64,000 nt of DNA. Origin: Paracoccus jeotgali. Its GTDB lineage: Bacteria; Pseudomonadota; Alphaproteobacteria; Rhodobacterales; Rhodobacteraceae. How positions within the stretch are numbered: position 1 is the stretch's first letter; every line of letters begins with the position of its first letter. The notes under the pieces are model-generated. The model was not told the DNA's origin. It did not search any database and was given only the letters and a program-made list of their open reading frames with translations. Made by a program: the position numbers and the translations under genes. Below are positions 1 to 7,902 of this stretch, in pieces. The DNA is taken from contig NZ_CP025583.1 of NCBI RefSeq assembly GCF_002865605.1, forward strand, positions 2,398,501 to 2,462,500, read 5' to 3'.

Positions 1-441
1 GCGCTTGCGATGGGCGGCGTAGGGCTGCTGCTCGGTGTCGAAATTGGTGCCGAAGGCGTGCAGGACCATGCGCAGCATCCACACCACCATCAGCCCCAGC
101 ACGACGATCAGCCGCATGGTCATCTGCGGCGCGGCCAGCAGGACCATGGTCAGCGCGATGCCCAGGCTGATGCAGGGATAGACCACGTCCATGATGCTGT
201 GGTTGCGCATCGCCATGCCGATGCTCCACCCGATGGCGCCCAGAAAGAACATGGCGACGCCGCCCCACAGCCAGACGCCCACCGGCTGGGCCAGTCCGGG
301 CGGCGCGAGGCTGTAGACCAGCAACCCGATGCCGGGGACGAGCATGTGGGCATAGCTCCAGTTGCGGCCGCGCGCCTCGGGCGGCATGACCAGCCGCCAG
401 GTGACGGCGAAAATGATCCAGATGACGAACGCGTAAATCAT
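1..441 (-). CDS. DUF1295-like (steroid 5-alpha-reductase fold) integral membrane protein, C-terminus cut by window edge
   Basis: Read from the complement, this frame is open for 147 codons from an ATG at 441 and runs off the window. It is strongly hydrophobic, with about four likely membrane helices (residues 1-19, 33-53, 56-76, 88-130). A polar signature NHSIMDVVYP at residues 80-89 resembles the N-x-S-x-x-D motif of DUF1295 reductase-like membrane proteins. A GAGG ribosome-binding site lies 9 bases upstream. The start overlaps the stop of a possible 44-codon ORF, suggesting coupling. The substrate is unknown. The family assignment is moderate because the conserved C-terminal half lies outside the window. 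Confidence 0.6.
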   Translation of the reverse strand, partial: MIYAFVIWIIFAVTWRLVMPPEARGRNWSYAHMLVPGIGLLVYSLAPPGLAQPVGVWLWGGVAMFFLGAIGWSIGMAMRNHSIMDVVYPCISLGIALTMVLLAAPQMTMRLIVVLGLMVVWMLRMVLHAFGTNFDTEQQPYAAHRKR

Positions 442-572
442 GTGATGGCATCCTCTTTCAGGCAGAGACGGTGAAAGGGACCGCCAGCGGCCCCGGTTCT
501 GAATGCGGCAGCATCAGGCCCGCGCCGGGCGCGGGCCTTGCGGTCCAGGAAGCGATTCGGTGAAGCAAGCAT
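438..572 (-). CDS. Possible 44-residue small ORF translationally coupled to the DUF1295 gene
   Basis: A short frame starts at ATG 572 and ends in a TGA that overlaps the next gene's ATG (ATGA). A very good ribosome-binding site (GGGGAGGG) sits six bases before the start. The product is basic and Ala/Arg/Gly-rich, with no signal peptide and no recognisable domain. A 10-bp perfect inverted repeat (516-538) lies inside it. It could be a real small protein, a leader peptide that controls the downstream membrane protein, or a chance frame. What supports it is the ribosome-binding site and the stop/start overlap, not homology. Confidence 0.35.
   Translation of the reverse strand: MLASPNRFLDRKARARRGPDAAAFRTGAAGGPFHRLCLKEDAIT
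516..538. repeat. 10-bp perfect inverted repeat with 3-base loop
   Basis: AGGCCCGCGC at 516-525 pairs with GCGCGGGCCT at 529-538. There is no T tract on either side, so it is not a standard intrinsic terminator. It lies within the leader of the minus-strand DUF1295 gene, where a strong RNA hairpin could influence translation. Confidence 0.4.
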
Positions 573-608
573 CGAAGACCCTCCCCGTATCCGTGCTTTT
601 CGCAGCCC

Positions 609-636
609 ATGATACAGATAACGAACCTTTAAGCAA
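609..636 (-). promoter_or_regulatory. Possible sigma-70-like promoter for the minus-strand DUF1295 unit
   Basis: On the minus strand TTGCTT (complement of 631-636) is followed after 16 bases by TATCAT (complement of 609-614). This lies 37 bases upstream of the small ORF start, in an AT-richer patch of an otherwise GC-rich intergenic region. The rest of the gap up to 865 holds no gene I can support. Confidence 0.35.
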
Positions 637-827
637 GGGGGCGGAATTTCAGGGATGAGGCGTGGCCGAGGCGGCTACCGGTCGGCGCGGGTGGGGACAT
701 CTCCACTCTAGCCCCTGCCATGCAGCGGCTAAAGGCCTCATCCTCGCCCCCTGACCCGCTGTCCTCCGGCATCGCCGGAACCCGCCGCCCCAGCGCCGCC
801 AGTCAACATTCCCATTGTTTCAGTCTG

Positions 828-836
828 TCTAATGAA
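828..836 (+). promoter_or_regulatory. TCTAATGAA element upstream of CoA ligase 1
   Basis: This nonamer lies 30 bases before the GTG start of the first CoA ligase. Its complement forms part of the perfect CTTCAT-TAG-ATGAAG palindrome at 9137-9151, in the divergent control region of the same island. Sharing between the two candidate control regions suggests a common regulator, possibly the double-HxlR protein encoded nearby. This is inference from two sites only. Confidence 0.3.
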
Positions 837-865
837 CTAGAAACGAATCATCTGGTAGCGAAAAG

Positions 866-2554
866 GTGAACGCCTTGGACGATTCAAGACAGATCCTGGT
901 CCTGCAGGACCTCTTGGCCCGCAATCGCCGCGACTATGCCGATAACGAGTGTCTGGTGGACCCGATCGACCGCGCCCGCATCGCCGATGGCGAGGCCAAG
1001 CGCCTGACCTGGGCCGAGTTCGGCGCCCGCGTCGACCGCGTTGCGCTGACGCTGTCGCGTGCCGGGCTGGGCAAGGGCGATGTGGCGCTGCTGGTGGCGC
1101 CCACGCTGCACGAAACGCTGGTCGCGCAGCTGGCCTGCATCGAGCTGGGCGCGCTGGTCGCCTCGATCCCCGTCCAGTATCGCGAGAACGAGGTCGAGGC
1201 GCTGATCGCGCGGCTCTCGCCCAAGGCGCTGATCGGCTATGCGCGGCTGGGCAAGCACGCCAATGCCAGGATGCTGGCCGAGGTCGCCGACCGAAGCGGC
1301 GCGCAAGCCGCCGTCCTCGCCTTTGGCGCCGATCTGCCCGACGGCGTGATCCCGCTGGACAATGACACGCCGCTGAGCGACGCCGAACAGGCCGAACTGG
1401 ACGCCATCCGCGAGGCCGTCGATCCGCAGCCCGACGATCCGGCCTTTCTGGTCTTTACCTCTGGCACCTCGGCGCGGCCCAAGGCGATTGCCCGCACCCA
1501 CGCCCAGACCCTGACCACATCCAGCTTTCTGCAGGACGTGGCCGACCTGCCGATGGGCGGCTGTTTCCTGTCGCCCCGGATGCTGAACACGGTCGGTTCG
1601 CTGGCCAACGGGCTCGCCTCGTGGCTGCATCTGGCGGCGCGGATGGTCCTGCACCACCCGTTTGATATCGAGGTCTTCCTGCGCCAGATCGCGCAAGAGC
1701 GGCCGCAGGTCACAAGCTGCCCGCCCGCCATCCTCAACATGATCCTGCGCCGCATCGAAGAGGGCGAGACGCTGGATCTGGACGGGCTGAAATACATCAC
1801 CTCGGGTTCCGCGCAGCTGAATCCCGCGCTGTTCCGCGAGTTCCGCGAGCGCTTCGGCATCAGGCTGGTCAACGTCTATGGGTCCAGCGAGGGCGCGATG
1901 CTGATCTCGTCCGACAAGGACATCCCCGACGAAGAGACCCGCGCCCATTGCTTCATGAGCCATGCCAAGGGTCAGCCCGGATCCTGCCTGCCGGCGCTGA
2001 CCGGTACCCAGACCCGCATCGTCGATCCCTCGACGGGCGAGGAAATCACCGCCCCCGATCAGGTGGGCGAACTGCGCCTGAAGGGGCCGGGGATGCTGGC
2101 AGGCTATTGGGACGATGCGGATCTGACCCGCGAGTCCTTCGACGACGAGGGCTGGTTCCGCACCGGCGATCTGTTCACCTTCTCGGGCGATCAGGGGCAG
2201 TATCTCAGCTTTGCCGGGCGGCTCAAGAACATCATCCTGCGCGGCGGGCTGAACATCTCGGCCGAGGAAATCCAGAACCTCGCCGCCACCCACCCCGCCG
2301 TGGCCGAGGCGGTGGCCGTCGCGGTGCCGGACGCCAAGCTGGGCGAAAAGGTCGGGCTGGCGGTGGTCCTGCGCCCCGGCCACCAGTTGACGCTGGACGA
2401 GCTGAACCGGCATCTGCGCGATGTCCGCAAGGTCGCGGTCTTCAAGCTGCCGGAATATCTGAAAACCCTCGACGCGCTGCCGACCATGGCCAGCGGCAAG
2501 ACCGATATCCACGCGATCCGGGCGCTGTTGCGGGCCGAGGCCGCGACGGACTAA
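866..2554 (+). CDS. AMP-dependent acyl/aryl-CoA ligase (ANL superfamily), paralogue 1
   Basis: This 562-residue cytoplasmic enzyme should activate a carboxylic acid to its CoA thioester through an acyl-adenylate. The phosphate-binding motif FTSGTSARPKA lies near residue 195, YGSSEG near 338, the TGD hinge region near 435, and the catalytic lysine in SGKTD near 543, so the family set is complete. It starts at GTG with an upstream AAAAGG. A paralogue at 9312 shares long blocks (SPRMLNT.G, PFD.EVFL.QI, TS.PPAIL). A thioesterase and a regulator follow in the same direction. The substrate is not evident, though the context suggests an aromatic or cleavage-derived acid. Confidence 0.85.
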   Translation: MNALDDSRQILVLQDLLARNRRDYADNECLVDPIDRARIADGEAKRLTWAEFGARVDRVALTLSRAGLGKGDVALLVAPTLHETLVAQLACIELGALVASIPVQYRENEVEALIARLSPKALIGYARLGKHANARMLAEVADRSGAQAAVLAFGADLPDGVIPLDNDTPLSDAEQAELDAIREAVDPQPDDPAFLVFTSGTSARPKAIARTHAQTLTTSSFLQDVADLPMGGCFLSPRMLNTVGSLANGLASWLHLAARMVLHHPFDIEVFLRQIAQERPQVTSCPPAILNMILRRIEEGETLDLDGLKYITSGSAQLNPALFREFRERFGIRLVNVYGSSEGAMLISSDKDIPDEETRAHCFMSHAKGQPGSCLPALTGTQTRIVDPSTGEEITAPDQVGELRLKGPGMLAGYWDDADLTRESFDDEGWFRTGDLFTFSGDQGQYLSFAGRLKNIILRGGLNISAEEIQNLAATHPAVAEAVAVAVPDAKLGEKVGLAVVLRPGHQLTLDELNRHLRDVRKVAVFKLPEYLKTLDALPTMASGKTDIHAIRALLRAEAATD

Positions 2555-2602
2555 GACAGAATGGCGGACCCGACCCGCCCGTTTCCACAGCCAAGGTCCC
2601 CC

Positions 2603-3034
2603 ATGCCCGAACGATCCGACCAGCCAAGCCCGCTGCCCTTCCTGACGCATGAGGCGCTGCGCTTTCGCGACATGGACCCGCTGGGGCATATCAACAACTC
2701 GGTCTATGCGACGCTGCTGGAACAGAACCGCGTGGCCTTCCAGTGCGAGCCCGGCGGATTCCGCGAGGCCCAGGGCCAGACCGCCGTGCTGGCGACGCTG
2801 ACCATCGACTTTCTGCGCGAGATGCGCTGGCCGGGCACGGTCGAGGTCTCGCTGGGGATCTCGCGGATCGGGCGCAGCAGCTTTGATTTCCAGCAGCAGA
2901 TCGTGCTGGACGGGCAGTTGATCGCCCGCGGCCGCTGCACGCAGGTCTTGATCGACGAGGGGTTGCGCAGCGCGGTGCCGCTGTCGGAGGAGCAGAAACA
3001 GATGCTGACGCGCTGGATGATCGACGCCGAATGA
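2603..3034 (+). CDS. Acyl-CoA thioesterase, 4HBT hot-dog fold
   Basis: A 143-residue single hot-dog domain protein. The N-terminal signature RFRDMDPLGHINNSVY (about residues 20-35) contains the Asp and the H-x-N-N typical of 4-hydroxybenzoyl-CoA thioesterase-like enzymes and YbgC relatives. I prefer the ATG at 2603, preceded by AAGG, over the in-frame ATG at 2561, which has no ribosome-binding site. It lies about 50 bases after the CoA ligase and probably shares its transcript. It may hydrolyse the CoA ester made by that ligase or relieve CoA trapping. Confidence 0.8.
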   Translation: MPERSDQPSPLPFLTHEALRFRDMDPLGHINNSVYATLLEQNRVAFQCEPGGFREAQGQTAVLATLTIDFLREMRWPGTVEVSLGISRIGRSSFDFQQQIVLDGQLIARGRCTQVLIDEGLRSAVPLSEEQKQMLTRWMIDAE

Positions 3035-3073
3035 TCGAGGCCCACAGATCGAGCAGCGCAGGAAAGGGACGTG

Positions 3074-4030
3074 ATGGATCAGGCCGCGCACGAGTTTGAC
3101 GACGACAGCACGCTGGTCGCGCGGTTCTCGGTGGTGCGGGCGCTGGCGGTGGTCGGCGACACCTGGACGCTGCTGATCCTGCGCGCGGCCTTCAAGGGCA
3201 CGCGGCGTTTCTCGGACTGGCAGAACGATCTGGGCATCCCCAAGGCGGTGCTGACCAACCGGCTGGACCGGCTGGTCGAGGCCCGCGTCTTCCGCAAATC
3301 GCCGGTCAGCAAGGGCGGCAAGCGGATGGAGTATTATCTGGACGAGGCCGGGCTGGACCTGTGGGAGACGCTGGTCGCCATGGTCCGCTGGTCGCGCCGC
3401 TGGTACTGGCCGCAAAGCGATGACGGGCTGTGGTTCCGCCATCGGCTGTGCGGCGAAAGATGCGACGTCATCCTTAGCTGCAATGTCTGCGCGCAGCCGC
3501 TGACGCCGTTCAACACCTATGCCGAACCCGGCCCCGGCGAGGGGCTGGAGCCGCGGATCGAACCGCATTCCCGCCGCCGCGCCAATTCCGCCATCCGCCA
3601 CGGGCAGGACGCGCTGGGTTCGGAAGAGGCGCTGACCCTGTTCGGCGACATGTGGGCGCCGGCCATCGTCGCCAGCGCCTTTCGCGGCGGCCGCCGGTTC
3701 AACGATCTTGTCGCCTATCTGCGCATTCCGCCGCTGGTGCTGTCCATGCGGCTGAAAGAGCTGATCGAGATCGGCGTGCTGGCCCGCCGCACCATCGACG
3801 ACAGCGAACGCTACGAGGCGTTTCACCTGACCCGCAAGGGCTTGGACCTGTTTCCCTATATCGCGATGATGGCAAAATGGGGCGACAAGTGGCGCGACGA
3901 TCCCAGCGGCGTGCCGCTGGTGTTCCACCACCGCGATTGCGGCCATGAATACACGCCGCTCTATCGCTGCTCGGCCTGTGGCGAGCGCATCCGCCGTGCC
4001 GATCTGGATATCCTCGACACGGGCTGGTGA
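3074..4030 (+). CDS. Double HxlR-type winged-helix regulator with cysteine clusters
   Basis: This 318-residue protein carries two HxlR-like winged-helix domains in tandem (roughly residues 10-110 and 185-280). Ordinary HxlR regulators are about 110-150 residues with one domain and work as dimers. Each domain is followed by a Cys-rich stretch: C-x3-C then C-x2-C after the first, C-G-H then C-x2-C after the second. This suggests a bound metal or a redox-sensitive pair. AAAGGGA precedes the ATG at 3074, and a GTG three bases earlier is the alternative start. It is the only regulator in the 866-17076 island, so it is the likely controller. Confidence 0.8.
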   Translation: MDQAAHEFDDDSTLVARFSVVRALAVVGDTWTLLILRAAFKGTRRFSDWQNDLGIPKAVLTNRLDRLVEARVFRKSPVSKGGKRMEYYLDEAGLDLWETLVAMVRWSRRWYWPQSDDGLWFRHRLCGERCDVILSCNVCAQPLTPFNTYAEPGPGEGLEPRIEPHSRRRANSAIRHGQDALGSEEALTLFGDMWAPAIVASAFRGGRRFNDLVAYLRIPPLVLSMRLKELIEIGVLARRTIDDSERYEAFHLTRKGLDLFPYIAMMAKWGDKWRDDPSGVPLVFHHRDCGHEYTPLYRCSACGERIRRADLDILDTGW

Positions 4031-4062
4031 CGGGTTTTGGACCGGCGGTCGCGACCTCTGCC

Positions 4063-4818
4063 CTAGACCGACAGCCGCATCCCGCCGGTCGCCTCGACGA
4101 TCTCGCCCGTGACCCAGCCCGCGTCTTTCGAGGCCAGAAACACCACCGGCCCGGCCAGATCGGCAGGCTCTCCGATCCGGCCCATGGGGATCAGATCGAC
4201 GACCGAGGTATAATTCGCCTTGGCCGAAAACGGGTGGAAATCGGATTCGACCAGCCCCGGTGCCACCGCATTGACGCGGATGCCCTCGGGCGCGAGCTCG
4301 CGGGCCAGCGCGCGGTTAAAGGCATCGACGCCGCCCTTGGCAGCGGTATAGGCGATGCCGCCAGGCACCCCGCCGACCCGCGTCACGGATGAGCTGATAT
4401 TGACGATGGCGGGCGCGTCGGATTTGCGCAGCAGCGGCAGCGCGGCCTGACACATCAGCATCTGCGAGGTCAGGTTGATCGCGATGACGCGGTTCCAGTC
4501 GGCCAGCGGCATGTCCTCCAGCCGGTTCTTCAACGGCGAGGCCCCGGCGCAGTTGACCAGCACATCCAGCCGCCCGGCATGGTCCTGTATCTGCGCGGCG
4601 ATGGCGCGCACCACCTCGGGGTCGGTCAGATCGCCATCGGTCTGCAGCGTCCTGGCGCCCTTGTCCTGCAACTCGCGGGCCACCGTCTCGGTCGCGTCCT
4701 GCTGGTTCAGCCCATGCAGCACCAGCTGCGCCCCGGCCTCGGCGAAACGATGGGCGATGGCGCGCCCGATCCCCGAGGCACTGCCCGTCACCAGAACGAT
4801 CCGGTTGCTGAAATCCAT
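4063..4818 (-). CDS. Short-chain dehydrogenase/reductase (SDR)
   Basis: A classical 251-residue SDR. TGSASGIG at residues 11-18 binds NAD(P), NCAG follows at 89-92, the catalytic Ser is in 142-144, and Tyr157/Lys161 form the Y-x-x-x-K motif. The open frame extends further upstream, but the ATG at 4818 is supported by AGAAGGA and sits two bases after the aldehyde dehydrogenase stop. It is the last gene of a minus-strand operon of thiolase, carotenoid-type oxygenase and aldehyde dehydrogenase. A role in oxidising or reducing an alcohol/ketone intermediate is plausible. Substrate unknown. Confidence 0.85.
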   Translation of the reverse strand: MDFSNRIVLVTGSASGIGRAIAHRFAEAGAQLVLHGLNQQDATETVARELQDKGARTLQTDGDLTDPEVVRAIAAQIQDHAGRLDVLVNCAGASPLKNRLEDMPLADWNRVIAINLTSQMLMCQAALPLLRKSDAPAIVNISSSVTRVGGVPGGIAYTAAKGGVDAFNRALARELAPEGIRVNAVAPGLVESDFHPFSAKANYTSVVDLIPMGRIGEPADLAGPVVFLASKDAGWVTGEIVEATGGMRLSV

Positions 4819-4820
4819 CG

Positions 4821-6266
4821 TCAGTCTTCCTTCTGCAAGGTTTCGAACCACCAGGGCGAGGCGCCCGGATTGCGGTTCACCAGGATCGCCTGCTTGCGCA
4901 GAAACCTCTTGAGCGCGTCGCGCCCCAGCCGCGACCCGCCAAGGCCAGAGCCGCGGAACGCGGTCTTTTCCGCCACCAGCCTGTCGCCCATCAGCATCGG
5001 CGCGATCCCGGCATCGTTGATCGAGATACCGCCGACCCACAGCCGCCGCGCCACGGCAATCGCCTCGGCTTCCGGCCCGAACACGGCACCGCTCAGGCCA
5101 TAGGTCGAATCATTGGCCAGCGTGACCGCCTGATCGACGCTGTCATAGGCCATGACCGGCAGCACCGGGCCAAAGGTTTCCTCGCGCATCACCAGCATGT
5201 CATGGGTGACATCGGCCAGCACCGTGGGCGGGCACCATTTCGCGCCGTCGCGGTCGATGATCCGCCCGCCGCAGAGGATGGTGGCGCCCTTCTCCACCGC
5301 ATCCTGCAGATGCCGTTCGATGATCTCGGCCTGCGGGGCGAAGGTCAGCGGCCCGATCTCGCCCTTGGCCGGATCGGGGTGGCTCAGCCGCAGCTTGCCC
5401 ACCTTGTCCAGCAGCAGATCCAGAAAGCCGTCGCGGTCGGCGCGGGGGACATAGATCCGCTCGATCGAATAGCATTGTTGGCCGCTGCCAAGCGTCGCGC
5501 CATTGGCGATGGCGGTCGCGGCGCGGTCCAGATCGGCGCCGGGCAGGATCACCGCCGGGTCCTTGCCGCCAAGCTCGGTAAAGCAGGGGATGAATCGCTG
5601 CGCCGCCTGCACGACGACCTTGCGCCCGGTCGCGGTCGAGCCGGTGAAGCAGACCAGATCGCTCTGCTCGACCACCGCCGCACCGATATCGCCCGCGCGG
5701 CGCAGATAGGCCAGCACATCGCGCAGGTCCGGCACCTCGTCCAGGATGCGATCCATGACGTCGATAAAGCGCGGCGTCACCTCGGACGGTTTGACCATCA
5801 CCGCCGCCCCGGCCAGCAGCGCCGGGACCGCGTCCATCAGCGACAGCGCGAGCGGGAAATTCCACGGGCTGATCACCCCGACCAGCGGATAGGCCAGATA
5901 GCCGGCCTGCGACGCGATGCCGGGAAATTCGGTGTCGTGCAGTTCCTCGGCAAAGGTCTCGGCCGCGATGCGCGACCAGCGCTCGACCCAGAAGCCGACG
6001 GCGGACAGCTCGATCCCGGTTTCGAAGCGCCGCCCGGTGTCGGTCTCGACGGCCCGGTGCAGCGCGTCGCGGTGACGCTGGATGGCGTCGGTCAACTGCG
6101 TCAGAACTGCGGCGCGATGCGCCACGCCGGCCTGTTCCCAAGCCGGTTGCGCGGCGCGCAGCCGTTCAGCCACCGCCGCCACGTCTGCCGGCGTATCGGG
6201 CAGGAAACTGTAATCGCGCGCGCCAGTGCGGGGGTTGCGCACCTCGATCGCGGATGCTGCGGTCAT
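4821..6266 (-). CDS. NAD(P)-dependent aldehyde dehydrogenase
   Basis: A 481-residue ALDH with a complete active site: the SPWNFP block (Asn136), Lys159 in KPSE, FTGST at 207-211, general base Glu231 in ELGGK, and nucleophile Cys265 in SGQQCYS. The start at 6266 follows GAGAGG by nine bases and is preferred to the longer frame from 6299. It lies directly downstream of the carotenoid-type oxygenase gene, whose reaction yields aldehydes, so oxidation of a cleavage aldehyde to the acid is the natural hypothesis. The SDR begins two bases after its stop. Confidence 0.88.
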   Translation of the reverse strand: MTAASAIEVRNPRTGARDYSFLPDTPADVAAVAERLRAAQPAWEQAGVAHRAAVLTQLTDAIQRHRDALHRAVETDTGRRFETGIELSAVGFWVERWSRIAAETFAEELHDTEFPGIASQAGYLAYPLVGVISPWNFPLALSLMDAVPALLAGAAVMVKPSEVTPRFIDVMDRILDEVPDLRDVLAYLRRAGDIGAAVVEQSDLVCFTGSTATGRKVVVQAAQRFIPCFTELGGKDPAVILPGADLDRAATAIANGATLGSGQQCYSIERIYVPRADRDGFLDLLLDKVGKLRLSHPDPAKGEIGPLTFAPQAEIIERHLQDAVEKGATILCGGRIIDRDGAKWCPPTVLADVTHDMLVMREETFGPVLPVMAYDSVDQAVTLANDSTYGLSGAVFGPEAEAIAVARRLWVGGISINDAGIAPMLMGDRLVAEKTAFRGSGLGGSRLGRDALKRFLRKQAILVNRNPGASPWWFETLQKED

Positions 6267-6358
6267 CTGTGCAAGCCTCTCGGGGGAGGACGGGCGCACC
6301 CGTCAATCGCTGGATGCCCCGCCACCTTGCGGCGGCGGGGCAGGTTCACCCTGCCGGA

Positions 6359-7855
6359 TCAGTCCGCCAGGCTGACGCCGTTTTCATACAGCATGTGCGG
6401 ACCGGCCCAGAAGGCATGGGCGCCGGTCGGGATGTGATAGGGCATGATGATCCGGCAGATCGGCCCCTTGTCGATATTGGCGGCATCGAACAGCACACAT
6501 TCGCCCTTGCCGGTGTTCACATTGGTCACGAAGGTCACGACGTAGCCGTCATCCTCGGATTTCGAGTTCAGGCGCGGGGCAAAGGGCGCCTCGCTGACGA
6601 ACTCGCCCTTGGGCATCATGAAGGTCTGGGTCTGGCCGGTTTTGACGTCGTATTTCTTCAGCCCGTCCAGCAACCACGACCCCGGCTGCGGCAGCGCGTT
6701 GTAGCTGTAGCGATAGTCGCGGCCGTTATGCAGGCCGTTGATCATCGGAAACTCGGTGATGGTGTCGTCCAGCCGCTCTTCCTTCGTCTCGCCGGTGCGC
6801 ATGTTGAAGCGCCAGCGATGCATCCGGGTTTCGGTCGTGTGCATGTCCAGCATCCGGTTCAGACGCTCGTAGCCCTCTTTCGGCAGGTCGGACATGTCGG
6901 GGATCGGGTTGCCGATGATGCAGCCGTCCATGACGATCTCGTCGCCATCCTCATAGGTGTTGGACAGGTGCAGCATATAGCAGGGTTCGGCCTCGAACCA
7001 CTTCACGTCCTCATTGGTGCCAAAGCGCGGGATCACCCCGAAGCGCGAGGGCACGTCGCGGTGGAAGCCCAGCCGATGCTTGCCCTGCTTCAGCCCCTCG
7101 TGGTCGAAATACAGCGGCAGGTCGTGCAGCACGCAGTAATTCTCGGTCATGCCCATGTCATGCGGCCAGCGCGGGCCGGGCAGGTCGATGGGAACATAGT
7201 GGACAAGGTTGTTCTCGGCATCGACGACGCCGTAATTCATGAAGGGCGGCTCTTCGGCGAAGTTGAAGAACATCATGTGGCCGCTGTGCTCGTCCACCTT
7301 GAAGTGCGAGCAGATGCCGCGGTCGCCAAGCGCCTGCGCCCAGTTCTCGTCCGGTCCCAGCGTTTCCAGCGTGCGCGTGTCCAGCCGGTAGGGCTCGGAA
7401 CATTGCGACATGGCGACGATGATCTTGCCGCCATGGACGATGACGTCGGTGCCGGCATTGTCCTTCATCTTGCCGATGCTGCCCCAGCCGCGACGGACCG
7501 CCTTGCGCGGCTCGATGATGCCGGGCCACAGCGACTTGCCGGCGGCGCGTTCGGCGAGCAGGCCCGTGGTCATGGTGAAGCGGTTGCGGTATTCGACCTT
7601 GCCCTCGTTGAACCAGACGGCATGCAGCATACTGTCGCCGTCAAAGGGGTGATAGCGGCCGATGGGTTCGTGGATCTGGTTGTGGCCGTTGCGGACATAC
7701 ATGCCCTGCAGATCCTTGGGGATCTCGCCCACCACCTCGAGCTCGGGGCCCTTTGCGGTGTATTCCAGGTCGATGGGCTTGTGCGGCCCGTTCAGATAGG
7801 GGTTGTCGTTCGGGAATTTCACGGTCGAATGACCGTGATCGAAGATATGGAGCAT
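6359..7855 (-). CDS. Carotenoid oxygenase family protein (lignostilbene/apocarotenoid cleavage type)
   Basis: A 498-residue non-haem iron oxygenase of the RPE65/carotenoid-cleavage family, similar in length to lignostilbene dioxygenases and isoeugenol monooxygenase. The HPFDGDSMLH block is at residues 69-78. The four expected iron-ligand histidines can be placed at about 184 (SHFKVD), 232 (PHDMG), 296 (MLHLSN) and 480 (GAHAFW). Such enzymes cleave a C=C bond with O2 to give aldehydes. The aldehyde dehydrogenase lies directly downstream and the thiolase upstream. Whether the substrate is a stilbene, phenylpropene or apocarotenoid cannot be decided from sequence. Confidence 0.85.
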   Translation of the reverse strand: MLHIFDHGHSTVKFPNDNPYLNGPHKPIDLEYTAKGPELEVVGEIPKDLQGMYVRNGHNQIHEPIGRYHPFDGDSMLHAVWFNEGKVEYRNRFTMTTGLLAERAAGKSLWPGIIEPRKAVRRGWGSIGKMKDNAGTDVIVHGGKIIVAMSQCSEPYRLDTRTLETLGPDENWAQALGDRGICSHFKVDEHSGHMMFFNFAEEPPFMNYGVVDAENNLVHYVPIDLPGPRWPHDMGMTENYCVLHDLPLYFDHEGLKQGKHRLGFHRDVPSRFGVIPRFGTNEDVKWFEAEPCYMLHLSNTYEDGDEIVMDGCIIGNPIPDMSDLPKEGYERLNRMLDMHTTETRMHRWRFNMRTGETKEERLDDTITEFPMINGLHNGRDYRYSYNALPQPGSWLLDGLKKYDVKTGQTQTFMMPKGEFVSEAPFAPRLNSKSEDDGYVVTFVTNVNTGKGECVLFDAANIDKGPICRIIMPYHIPTGAHAFWAGPHMLYENGVSLAD

Positions 7856-7902
7856 GGTATTCTCCTGCTACTGGAAGACGCGCCCTTGGGGCGGGTTCGG
7901 TT

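Noticed and set aside
884..3946. Very long open frame on the minus strand opposite CoA ligase 1, thioesterase and regulator
   Set aside because: It is rich in Gln, His, Arg and Ala with no domain, the usual antisense image of GC-rich genes. The plus-strand products have complete family motifs.
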